This document shows positions 23,462-30,713 of a stretch of 33,164 nt of DNA, piece after piece. The stretch comes from Candidatus Blautia stercoripullorum (GTDB lineage Bacteria; Bacillota; Clostridia; Lachnospirales; Lachnospiraceae), in contig DWUX01000252.1 in NCBI GenBank assembly GCA_019120545.1, positions 1 to 33,164 of the forward strand, given 5' to 3'. The translations under genes and the position numbers were made by a program. Positions within the stretch are counted from its first letter, which is position 1; every line of letters begins with the position of its first letter. Below the pieces are notes generated by a model. That model searched no databases. It worked only from the letters and a program-made list of their open reading frames with translations, and was not told where the DNA came from.

Positions 23462-24170
23462 ATTCTGTGTCAAACTTATAACCCTTTCCCCATACAGTTT
23501 TAATGTATCTTGGATTTTTTGGATCTTCTTCTATCTTAACCCGCAGTTTACGGATGTGTACCATAATGGTGCTGTTGCAGGAATAAAAATAGGGTTCTTC
23601 CCACACGCTTTCATAGAGATTCTGGGCAGAAAATATCTTCCTGGGATGTTCTATCATCAAAAGCAGGATCCGGTATTCCAGTTCTGACAGGTCGGTCTCT
23701 TTTTCTCTGACAAAGACCTGATTAAACTTTCTGTGGATCCTCAGGCCCCCGCTCTCCAGCCAGGAATCCTTTTTCTCATCTTCCGGTTTTATCCGGCCCA
23801 TATAAATATTGTAACGGCGGAGAAGGGCCTTGACTCTCCCCAGAAGCTCCGCGTAGGAGAAAGGTTTTGGCAGATAGTCGTCCCCTCCGGCCATAAGGCC
23901 GATGAGCTTATCCGACTCCTGGGCTTTTGCCGTAAGGAACAGCACCGGCACATTAGAGACCTTTCGGATCTCCTCGCAGGTACGCAGACCGGAGATTCCC
24001 GGCATCATAATGTCCAGGATCACCAGATCTGTCTCCTCATCCAGCAGTTCCAGTCCCTGTCTGCCATTTTCCGCCTCTTTAACAATATAGCCCTCACTTT
24101 CCAGCAGGATCCGGACCCCTTCTCTGATATCTTTGTCGTCTTCTACAATCAGAACTTTCTCTTTATTCAT
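23454..24170 (-). CDS. OmpR/VanR-family response regulator
   Basis: The 238-aa regulator has a receiver domain (LIVEDDKD, phospho-acceptor Asp53 in LVILDIMMPGISG, Lys in DDYLPKPFSY) and a winged-helix DNA-binding domain (about 135-235: DLSELEYRILLLMIEHP, NSTIMVHIRKLRVKIEEDP, IKTVWGKGYKF). The start overlaps the stop of the SGNH gene by eight bases and the kinase gene overlaps its end, so it is translated with the acylation genes. It probably controls the promoter of this same operon. Confidence 0.94.
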   Translation of the reverse strand: MNKEKVLIVEDDKDIREGVRILLESEGYIVKEAENGRQGLELLDEETDLVILDIMMPGISGLRTCEEIRKVSNVPVLFLTAKAQESDKLIGLMAGGDDYLPKPFSYAELLGRVKALLRRYNIYMGRIKPEDEKKDSWLESGGLRIHRKFNQVFVREKETDLSELEYRILLLMIEHPRKIFSAQNLYESVWEEPYFYSCNSTIMVHIRKLRVKIEEDPKNPRYIKTVWGKGYKFDTEYE

Positions 24171-25209
24171 ACGCCGGTAAACTCCTTTCCCTTCGGTTTT
24201 CCACCTCTTCTCCTGTTATCTTATCATCTTTCCACATAGCTTCCAATTTTTCTTTAGCCTTTTCCCCATATTTTTCTCCTTCCTCCCTCCAGAGAGCATA
24301 GGCCTCTTCCTCCCGTCTGTCAGGAAGAGAAAAATTTTCATGGAGATACTTTCCGGTAAATCGGGTAACCTTCCAGGCTCCGGACAGATTCAGATGATCT
24401 CCCCCGTCCAGGCTGTCCTTTTCCCAGTCTATGCCCAGCTCTTCCGCTTTCAGGTTCATATCTTCATATGGGATTCTCATCCGCTCAGCATACTCTTTCA
24501 GGGTATTATATTTCCTGTAATTATAATTTAAAGGAGAAGGGGTGCTGACCAGGATCAGTTCCGCCTGATTTTTCCGGCACAGGCTCCGGATCTTTTCCAG
24601 ATAATCCTCCACTGTCCGGCTGATCTTTTCTTTGGCTGCAGTTTCTTTCATATATGGTCCGCCCCGGTACGGATTTGTGACCTCTCGGAACTGGAAGCCT
24701 TTATAGTTTTCCTCAGGATACTCTTTTCCGGTAAGAATGGATTTCCAGATATCATGATAGGTAAACATGGGAAAATAATAGCTGCCCATAGCGGCCAGAG
24801 TCATAGTCAGTCCGGAATTTCCTTTCTGGGGCCGAAAGAGCACGTTAGTCTCCAAAAGCACCAGCCGGGGCTTCTGATTTTCAAAAGCCTTCTTCAGCAT
24901 GTAATAGCTCTCCTGGATATTCTGACCTGACTGTCCTCCTACAAAAGCAGGAATCCCATATTCATTCCACATCTGCATGGGAGAAAAGGACGTATAGCTG
25001 AGACTGTCTCCCAGGATCACCACATCTAGGGTATTTTTCTGTTCCTTTCCGAGAAGGAGAGCGCTTTTATTTCTGTAATGGACCCAGTTCTCATGATCCT
25101 CTGCCAGCTCTGCCGCTTTCCGGGACATTCCTCCGAGCAAAACGGTCAGGATCAAAAAGAACAGAAATATTCTTCCCCATTTATCTTTATTTTTCTTAAA
25201 ATCCCGCAT
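24163..25209 (-). CDS. Membrane-anchored SGNH-family protein, DltD/AlgX-like partner of the MBOAT
   Basis: The 348-aa protein has one N-terminal transmembrane helix (about 12-30) and an extracytoplasmic SGNH domain: GDSLSYTSF with Ser69, GGQSGQN (block II), LLETN (block III), and GGDHLNLSG with Asp271 and His272 as the remaining catalytic residues. A charged Glu/Lys-rich tail follows (about 300-348). Proteins of this type take an acyl group from an MBOAT partner and transfer it to, or remove it from, a surface polymer. The gene overlaps the MBOAT gene by 14 bases. By analogy with DltB/DltD it is the extracellular transferase of the pathway; the acceptor is unknown. Confidence 0.87.
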   Translation of the reverse strand: MRDFKKNKDKWGRIFLFFLILTVLLGGMSRKAAELAEDHENWVHYRNKSALLLGKEQKNTLDVVILGDSLSYTSFSPMQMWNEYGIPAFVGGQSGQNIQESYYMLKKAFENQKPRLVLLETNVLFRPQKGNSGLTMTLAAMGSYYFPMFTYHDIWKSILTGKEYPEENYKGFQFREVTNPYRGGPYMKETAAKEKISRTVEDYLEKIRSLCRKNQAELILVSTPSPLNYNYRKYNTLKEYAERMRIPYEDMNLKAEELGIDWEKDSLDGGDHLNLSGAWKVTRFTGKYLHENFSLPDRREEEAYALWREEGEKYGEKAKEKLEAMWKDDKITGEEVENRRERSLPAYE

Positions 25210-26818
25210 AGATCAGATCCACCTGCTGATAGCCGATCCCGTAAGCGCCGAATATAAGGACCGACAGAATCAGACCGTAATATACCGCCCACCGGAGAGG
25301 TGTGCTCATATCCCGAAAGCCTTTTCCCTTCAGCAGATTCCTTTCTTTTATGATTCCTATTCCCGCCGCAAGAAGAAGCCCTGCAAATATCACCATATAA
25401 TCCCCTTTGTCCAGGCTGAAATCCAGAAGGGTCCCATCCCACAGGACAGAGAGTCTGAAGTCCTGGAAAATACTGAAAAACATGGTCATTCCCGCCTTCA
25501 GGCCGTTTGCCCGGAAGAAAAGCTCTCCCGTAAAAACGATCACCCAGGTCTTCAGGATACAGGGGATCTTCCAGTACAGGGCCTTCTCATTTATATGAAA
25601 GAACCGGATCACCCCGGCGCGTACCGGTTCTAAGGCTGCGCCGGCCAGCAGTATAACAAAGTAGTACATCCCGTAAAATATGTAGTGCCAGCTGGGTCCA
25701 TGCCACAGACCGTTACAGATCCATACAGGGAAAAGGCACAGAGCTGTAGCCCCCAGCCGGGTAAGATATTTCCCCAGATGTTTTTTTCCAAACCGGTTCC
25801 ATTTCTTTACCATCCGTGATACGGATACCGGATAAAACACATAAGTCTTCAACCATGCACCCAGAGTGATATGCCACCGTCTCCAGAATTCCGCTGCGTT
25901 TTTGGAAGCAAATGGGCGGCAGAAGTTTTCCGGAAGCCTTACGCCGAAAAGCCGGCCGCTTCCTATGACGATGTCCATGCAGCCTGAAAATTCCATATAT
26001 AACTGAAGGGTATAAGCAATAGCGGCAAAAACCACAATGCTCCCGCTGTAGTCCTGATAATGTTCAAATACCGCCTTCACCAGCACATAAAGCCGGTCAG
26101 CAACGATCATCTTCTTAAACAGCCCCCACAGGATCCGGCTCCAGCCTGCAGACAGATTCTCTCCCCGAAGGTCTTCTCCCTTCCACAGATCTTCCCCGGT
26201 CTGCTCATACATACTGATAGGGCCTTCCATGATCTGGGGAAAAAATCCCAGAAACAGAGCCAGTTTTCCCAGATGTCTCTGGGCAGGAATCTTTTCCCAG
26301 TATACGTCTGCCATGTAGCCGATAGCCTGCAGGGTATAGAAAGAAATCCCTATAGGCAGGAGAAGAGTTTTCATCTCAAAAATCCTCCCCTGTCCGGCCT
26401 GTTCCAGTAGCAGATTCAAATTTTTTGCAAAAAAGTTATAGTATTTCAGACAGCCCAGCACTCCCAGCAGTACACAGACTCCCAGAGCCAGAACCATCCT
26501 TTCTTTTTTTCTGTATTCTTCCCTCACCGCCTTTTTCCTGGCTTTTATCTGACTTTTTTCACTGTTATTATCGCTGCTTTTTTCTCTTTCCAGACTCTCT
26601 GCGCAACTCTTTTTTAACAGTTCCAGCCACAGGCCGATGTAGTGGGTAAACAAGGTGGTCCCCATAAGATACAGCACCAGTTTTCCGCTGATGGTCCAGA
26701 AAAAGAAATATCCTGCCAACAGAAGCAGCATCCATCTTTTCTTTCTGGGAGTCAGCTGATATGCCAGCAGTACTGCCGGCAGAAACAAAAATAAGTACAC
26801 CGGATTATGGTATGACAT
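25196..26818 (-). CDS. MBOAT O-acyltransferase (AlgI/DltB family)
   Basis: The 540-aa integral membrane protein carries FWRRWHITLGAWLKTYVFYP (His316) and the active-site motif NGLWHGPSWHYIFYG (His373), the hallmarks of AlgI/DltB-type membrane-bound O-acyltransferases. They move acyl groups from a cytoplasmic thioester to an acceptor outside. A charged insertion at about 70-107 (Lys/Glu/Ser/Asn-rich) lies in a loop between early helices and is not typical of DltB. Its start is two bases after the carrier-protein stop. With a DltC-like carrier next to it, the donor should be the carrier-bound acyl group. Confidence 0.92.
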   Translation of the reverse strand: MSYHNPVYLFLFLPAVLLAYQLTPRKKRWMLLLLAGYFFFWTISGKLVLYLMGTTLFTHYIGLWLELLKKSCAESLEREKSSDNNSEKSQIKARKKAVREEYRKKERMVLALGVCVLLGVLGCLKYYNFFAKNLNLLLEQAGQGRIFEMKTLLLPIGISFYTLQAIGYMADVYWEKIPAQRHLGKLALFLGFFPQIMEGPISMYEQTGEDLWKGEDLRGENLSAGWSRILWGLFKKMIVADRLYVLVKAVFEHYQDYSGSIVVFAAIAYTLQLYMEFSGCMDIVIGSGRLFGVRLPENFCRPFASKNAAEFWRRWHITLGAWLKTYVFYPVSVSRMVKKWNRFGKKHLGKYLTRLGATALCLFPVWICNGLWHGPSWHYIFYGMYYFVILLAGAALEPVRAGVIRFFHINEKALYWKIPCILKTWVIVFTGELFFRANGLKAGMTMFFSIFQDFRLSVLWDGTLLDFSLDKGDYMVIFAGLLLAAGIGIIKERNLLKGKGFRDMSTPLRWAVYYGLILSVLIFGAYGIGYQQVDLIYAGF

Positions 26819-26820
26819 CT

Positions 26821-27048
26821 CTATTTCTCCTGAAGCCTCTGCACCATTCTGTATATAGCTTCCACAGAATTAAAATTTTCCGGCACCATTTCTCCTGCCT
26901 CGATTTCAATGGAAAAACTGTCCTCCAGCTCAGAAACCAGAGAGATTACCCCAAAGGAGTCCAGAAGCCGCCGGTCGATCAGTCCCTGCTCTTTTTCCCA
27001 TTGAATACTGTCGTCAATATCATTCAGAATACCAATTAATTTTTCCAT
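26821..27048 (-). CDS. Acyl/aminoacyl carrier protein, DltC-like
   Basis: The 75-aa protein has the phosphopantetheine site LLDSFGVISLVSELEDSF with Ser31, closely following the DltC pattern LDSFG. ATG 27048 is chosen because TGGAGG lies six bases upstream; longer readings overlap the decarboxylase gene without a site. Even so, it overlaps that gene by 29 bases. It should carry the amino acid activated by the adenylation enzyme and hand it to the MBOAT. It needs a phosphopantetheinyl transferase encoded elsewhere. Confidence 0.9.
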   Translation of the reverse strand: MEKLIGILNDIDDSIQWEKEQGLIDRRLLDSFGVISLVSELEDSFSIEIEAGEMVPENFNSVEAIYRMVQRLQEK

Positions 27049-28222
27049 TGTCATCCTCCATATTCCATATATAAGTCTGCTGTTCCCGCCTGACCAGCTT
27101 CCATCCTTTCTCCCTGCTGTAAAATACCGCCGCCGGCAGCTCGTGGCTGAGAAACAAAGCCATGCCTTCCATATGAGAGTATGCCCCGGCATTCTCAAAA
27201 GCAAGGATACTGCCTCTTTTCACTCCCTGTAAGGAAATCCTCTGAACGAGCAGGTCGTGGACCGTACACAGAGAGCCGTATATATTCCACTCCTTTTGTC
27301 TTCCCGGTATTTCCGGCAAAACCCGGACTTTTGGATGGTACATTCCCCTGATCTGCCCGTCATATTGAAGCTGGTGGATACCTCCGTCTGTAAGACAGAT
27401 ATTTTTCCCATTGTTTTTCTTTATATCCTCTGCCCTGGTAAGGTAGGTTCCGCAGGAAGCGGCAAAGGCCCTGCCCATTTCCAGAACTACTCTGCCCTTC
27501 CACCTCATCCTGCCAATAGCACGGGAAAGCAGTCCAAGATCCTCCAAAGTCCGGTTCTCCTGCCCCTGAAAATAAGACACAGAAAGCCCTGGTCCATATT
27601 CCAGCTCCTCTGCCAAAAATCCGCAGTCTTCTTCCAGTTCACCTAAAAAATGATCCAGAAATTCCAGCTCCTTCTCCATCTTCCCGGGCTTTTTCAGAGT
27701 TCCTGAAAAATAATGGATCCCCCGGATCTTTACATAAGGCCAGACTTCTCTGTTTTTAAGGATCTTCCGTATAGCTTTTTCCTCCATGCCGAACTGACTG
27801 TCTCCTGCAAGCCTGAGATAAAGAGAAACGGTTTTTTTATTCTCCTCACTCCACTGAGCCATAGCAGAAAACTGACTGAGGGATTCTGCGTTGCAGATAC
27901 ATTTTCCCTGATAATAGTCCAGGATCTGCCAGATGTCTCCTTTTTTCTTCACAACTCCGGAAATAAAAAGTTTCTCCTCCGGTATTTCCATTTCCCTGCA
28001 GATGTAAAATTCTCCCATGGAGCACACCTCGATCCGGTCCGTCAGCCCTGCCATCTGTTTTACCAGGAAAGGATTTGCCTTCATGGCATAGCACAATCCA
28101 GTCTTTTCTCCCAGGATCTCTCTGAAACTCTTTACCTGTTCTGCCGCCTGATCAGTGTCAAAAATATACAGAGGCGTACCGTATTTTTCCGCACCCCGGA
28201 TGAGTATCTCTTCTTTGGTCAT
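27020..28222 (-). CDS. Fold-type III PLP-dependent amino acid decarboxylase (LysA/BtrK-like) in a dlt-like operon
   Basis: The 400-aa enzyme resembles diaminopimelate/ornithine decarboxylases. Visible are the PLP lysine in CYAMKANP (Lys48), HYFSGT (His170) in place of the usual HIGSQ, the phosphate-binding EYGPGLS (209-214), EMGRAF (248-253), GSLCTVHDLL (Cys319 and Asp323, where diaminopimelate decarboxylases have CESGD) and FENAGAYS (Tyr348). Catalytic residues seem complete, but the CTVHD variant argues against ordinary diaminopimelate decarboxylation. The start is ATG 28222, overlapping the adenylation gene as ATGA, with GGAGG upstream. Related enzymes in butirosin (BtrK) and exosortase-linked clusters act beside carrier proteins, so a substrate supplied to or bound on the DltC-like protein is inferred. 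Substrate unknown. Confidence 0.88.
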   Translation of the reverse strand: MTKEEILIRGAEKYGTPLYIFDTDQAAEQVKSFREILGEKTGLCYAMKANPFLVKQMAGLTDRIEVCSMGEFYICREMEIPEEKLFISGVVKKKGDIWQILDYYQGKCICNAESLSQFSAMAQWSEENKKTVSLYLRLAGDSQFGMEEKAIRKILKNREVWPYVKIRGIHYFSGTLKKPGKMEKELEFLDHFLGELEEDCGFLAEELEYGPGLSVSYFQGQENRTLEDLGLLSRAIGRMRWKGRVVLEMGRAFAASCGTYLTRAEDIKKNNGKNICLTDGGIHQLQYDGQIRGMYHPKVRVLPEIPGRQKEWNIYGSLCTVHDLLVQRISLQGVKRGSILAFENAGAYSHMEGMALFLSHELPAAVFYSREKGWKLVRREQQTYIWNMEDDNGKINWYSE

Positions 28223-29733
28223 TTTCTGTCCTCCAGTCTCTTTTGCAATGCTTTTCGGTCTGTCTTTCCGTTTTTCGTAAGCGGGAGCTTTTCTGTCTGA
28301 AAGATCTTCCGGGGCACCATATAACCGGGAAGTCTCTTCTTCAGCCAAAGACGGATCTCTCCAGGTATTGCTTTTCCCATATAGAAGGCCGCCAGACAGG
28401 TTTTTCTCTGGTCTGTGACGCAGCAGCTTTTTTCTATTCCCGGCATCTGATCCAGAACTCTTTCAATTTCTTCCAGCTCTATCCGGTGTCCGTTAAATTT
28501 GATCTGAAAATCCTTTCTCCCTGAAAAATACAGGTTTCCGTCTTTTCCCCAAAAACCCAGATCTCCGGTTCTGTAATAACGCTCTTCTTTTCCTTCCGGA
28601 GATTTTCTTTCTCTAAAGCGCCTCCTTGTCTCCGTTGGATTATGATAATATCCCAGGGAAAGAGACTCTCCTGCCACGCAGATTTCTCCAGTCTTCTCCG
28701 GCTCCCGGATCTCCCTGCCCTCTTCCGTCAGGAGAAATACTCTGCGGCCTGGGAAAGCTTTTCCTATAGGAAGTTTCTCCTCCTCCCGAAGGATTCCCTT
28801 CACCGGAAAATAGGTACAGTTGCAGGTGATTTCTGTAGGACCGTAAAGATTCACAAACTCTGCTTCCGGCAGAGCCTGCTGCCAGCAGGCCAGCTGGTTT
28901 GCCGGCATAACCTCGCCGCTGAACATGACTTTTCTCACATCCGAGGGGATCCTGTACTTAAATCCTCCCAAAGCCGATACCATGGTCAGAGCCGATACCG
29001 CCCAAATCAGCACCGTAGTCTTTTTCTCACATAAGTAATCCAAAAGAGCCGCCGGAACAGAAAACAGATGTCTGGGGATCAGCACCAAAGTCCCTCCTGT
29101 CATTACAGCAGAATAAATATCCTTTACAGACACATCAAAATCAAAAGGGGCCTGGTTTCCGATCCGGTCCTTTTCATCAATCCCAAATATCTCTGTAAAA
29201 TGGGTGATAAAATCTATAACGGCCCGGTGGCTTACTGCAATTCCCTTGGGAGTTCCTGTAGAACCGGAAGTAAAGATCCCATAAAGGATGTCCTCGCTGC
29301 GGCTGTCTTTCCGCCGTCTTTCCAGCAGTTCCAGATCCGGCTCCTCTCCTGCCGCCTCATGGAGCAGACAGTAATCTCCTGTATAACCGGCCTGGCGGAT
29401 AAGAGGAACTTCCTCCTGCCGGATCAGGACCAGCTTTGGGTGGAGTACACGGAAAATTTCTCTGAGCCGTTCAGACGGGAATCCCGGATCCACATTTACA
29501 TAAAAGCCTCCTCCGTAGACGGCGCCAAACATAGCCGCCAGTGCCAGGGGACCTTTCGGCGCCAGGATCACTACCGGATCTCCAGAGGTGATCCTTTTCC
29601 CTGCGGCAGTTCCCATCCTCCTGGACAGATTTGCCAGTTCCTTCCAGGTAAGGGACTCCTTATCATCTTCCACTGCTGTCCTGCCGGGATACTTTTCCGC
29701 AGTCCTTTCTAAATACTCCAATATATTTTTCAT
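28219..29733 (-). CDS. DltA-like amino acid adenylation enzyme
   Basis: The 504-aa stand-alone adenylation domain activates a carboxylate with ATP and loads it on a carrier protein. Motifs: FTSGSTGTPKG (154-164), FDFDVSVKD (197-205, with the Asp200 expected to bind an alpha-amino group), NLYGPTE (295-301), YYRTGDLG (386-393), IKFNGHRIELEEIE (411-424) and the catalytic lysine in LTKNGKTDRKAL (Lys490). It has no carrier or condensation domain, like DltA. It lies nine bases after the lipoprotein gene and overlaps the decarboxylase. The amino acid cannot be read from sequence; D-alanine is not assured given the decarboxylase neighbour. Confidence 0.92.
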   Translation of the reverse strand: MKNILEYLERTAEKYPGRTAVEDDKESLTWKELANLSRRMGTAAGKRITSGDPVVILAPKGPLALAAMFGAVYGGGFYVNVDPGFPSERLREIFRVLHPKLVLIRQEEVPLIRQAGYTGDYCLLHEAAGEEPDLELLERRRKDSRSEDILYGIFTSGSTGTPKGIAVSHRAVIDFITHFTEIFGIDEKDRIGNQAPFDFDVSVKDIYSAVMTGGTLVLIPRHLFSVPAALLDYLCEKKTTVLIWAVSALTMVSALGGFKYRIPSDVRKVMFSGEVMPANQLACWQQALPEAEFVNLYGPTEITCNCTYFPVKGILREEEKLPIGKAFPGRRVFLLTEEGREIREPEKTGEICVAGESLSLGYYHNPTETRRRFRERKSPEGKEERYYRTGDLGFWGKDGNLYFSGRKDFQIKFNGHRIELEEIERVLDQMPGIEKSCCVTDQRKTCLAAFYMGKAIPGEIRLWLKKRLPGYMVPRKIFQTEKLPLTKNGKTDRKALQKRLEDRK

Positions 29734-29742
29734 CTTAGATAC

Positions 29743-30222
29743 CTACATGAAAGTTTTCTTTGAAGAATTCTTTCTTACTGTGCTGTTTTTTCCTTTACTC
29801 TTACTAGATTTCTGTGTTTTTTTACCTGTTCCTTTCTTTTGGGTACTCTTTTTGGTTTTAGACTCTTTTTTCACAGTCTTACTGTCTTTTGTACTGTCCT
29901 TTGTATTTTCACCTGTGTTTTCCTTTTCTCCGGTTCCTCCTGCCTGCTTGGATTCCTGGGTATTGTTTTCTGCATTTTCCTGATTTCCATTCACATTCTG
30001 ATCCTGTTTGTTTTTGTCCTCCTGTGTATTCTGGTTCTTTTGATCTTTATCCTCTTTTTTCTCCTGAGTCTGTGTGGATTCTGTTTTACTCTTTGGCTGA
30101 GTCTCCTGGGCTCCTCCGCTCTTTCCTCCCGTGCAGGCGATCATTCCCAGAGCCATCACTCCTGCCACGCAAAATATCATACCTTTTTTTACAATTCCTT
30201 TTCCTGTTTTTCCAGCTGCCAT
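29743..30222 (-). CDS. Low-complexity Lys/Gln/Asn/Ser/Thr-rich lipoprotein, first gene of the acylation operon
   Basis: The 159-aa product has a basic N-terminus, hydrophobic signal (about 14-29) and lipobox (MIAC, Cys30). The mature part is almost free of hydrophobic residues: a Gln/Asn/Glu/Lys-rich middle (about 35-110) and a Lys/Ser/Thr-rich C-terminal half, ending KTFM. It is likely disordered and strongly basic at the end, reaching into the cell wall. ATG 30222 follows AAAGGAG; an in-frame extension to 30363 has no such site. Its stop lies nine bases before the adenylation gene, so it belongs to the operon. It could be a wall spacer, a polyanion binder, or even an acceptor for the acyl groups; none is proven. 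Confidence 0.82.
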   Translation of the reverse strand: MAAGKTGKGIVKKGMIFCVAGVMALGMIACTGGKSGGAQETQPKSKTESTQTQEKKEDKDQKNQNTQEDKNKQDQNVNGNQENAENNTQESKQAGGTGEKENTGENTKDSTKDSKTVKKESKTKKSTQKKGTGKKTQKSSKSKGKNSTVRKNSSKKTFM

Positions 30223-30248
30223 TTTTTTAGCTCCTTTTCTTATGTATT

Positions 30249-30267
30249 TCAAAGATGTTTTCTTTGA
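30249..30267. promoter_or_regulatory. Inverted repeat in the leader of the acylation operon
   Basis: TCAAAGA (30249-30255) and TCTTTGA (30261-30267) are perfect arms around TGTTT, about 30 bases upstream of the lipoprotein start. It could be an operator or an mRNA hairpin. Confidence 0.4.
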
Positions 30268-30388
30268 TGAGCCTATTGTGACAGGGAAATCTAAACAGAT
30301 CCTGAATGAATCCTTAACAATTCTAAAAGCAGGATCTGAAAAAGAAATGTGGGAGGCAGGCAACAGACCGACCTGAATAAAATCAGAT

Positions 30389-30416
30389 AAGATATTGTCA
30401 GGGAATTACGAATCAA
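30389..30416 (-). promoter_or_regulatory. Possible promoter of the acylation operon
   Basis: On the - strand TTGATT (30416-30411), 16-base spacer, TATCTT (30394-30389). The match is moderate and it is about 170 bases upstream of the first start codon, leaving a long leader. The remaining DNA between 30268 and 30448 shows no gene. Confidence 0.35.
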
Positions 30417-30448
30417 AAGGATCAAAATGGGAAGATCAAAGATTTGAT

Positions 30449-30664
30449 GGCCGCAGCTGACCAGGTCACTACGGCCTGGAATGAAGAAATCCTAAAATAG
30501 GAAAATCCCTAATTTGGAGGTAGGGACTGCCGTAAGACGACCTCCCGGAATAAACAAATCCAGAACATGAGAGGTAGTAGCGGTGGTACTGCTGCGGCTT
30601 ACAATAAGAAGTCCGAAGAATTGGGCTGTAGTAACCGAGTTACTACAGCCCGAAATAGGAAGTG
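30449..30664. repeat. Four degenerate hairpin repeats, each followed by a GGAATAAGAAATCC-like tail
   Basis: Hairpins lie at 30449-30476, 30516-30545, about 30571-30600 and 30623-30651. The last is a perfect 13-bp stem (GGGCTGTAGTAAC with GTTACTACAGCCC). Each is followed by a related tail: GGAATGAAGAAATCC (30478), GGAATAAACAAATCC (30547), ACAATAAGAAGTCC (30601), GAAATAGGAAGTG (30652). Stem sequences differ while pairing is kept. No T-runs follow, so these are not ordinary terminators. Confidence 0.65.
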
Positions 30665-30713
30665 AATAGTAGAATATCAAAAATCTATGGTCGTATATTT
30701 AAAAGACCTGTAG

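Noticed and set aside
24163-30222. Annotating the acylation operon simply as dltABCD
   Set aside because: The decarboxylase, the AlgI-like MBOAT motifs, the absence of a visible DltX and the gene order differ from a standard D-alanylation operon, so those symbols would overstate function.
29839-30267. 142-codon hydrophobic ORF on the + strand
   Set aside because: It is the complement of the Lys-rich lipoprotein coding sequence; its apparent membrane character is a by-product of complementing Lys/Glu codons.
30623-30651. Terminator for nagB
   Set aside because: The 13-bp stem is strong but no T-run follows on either strand.
30449-30664. CRISPR array or integron attC sites
   Set aside because: Repeats are degenerate, stems differ from unit to unit, there are no equal-length unique spacers, no cas or integrase genes, and no conserved attC core boxes.
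30492-30680. 62-codon ORF on the - strand in the gap before nagB
   Set aside because: It lies across the hairpin repeats with no ribosome binding site; composition follows the repeats.
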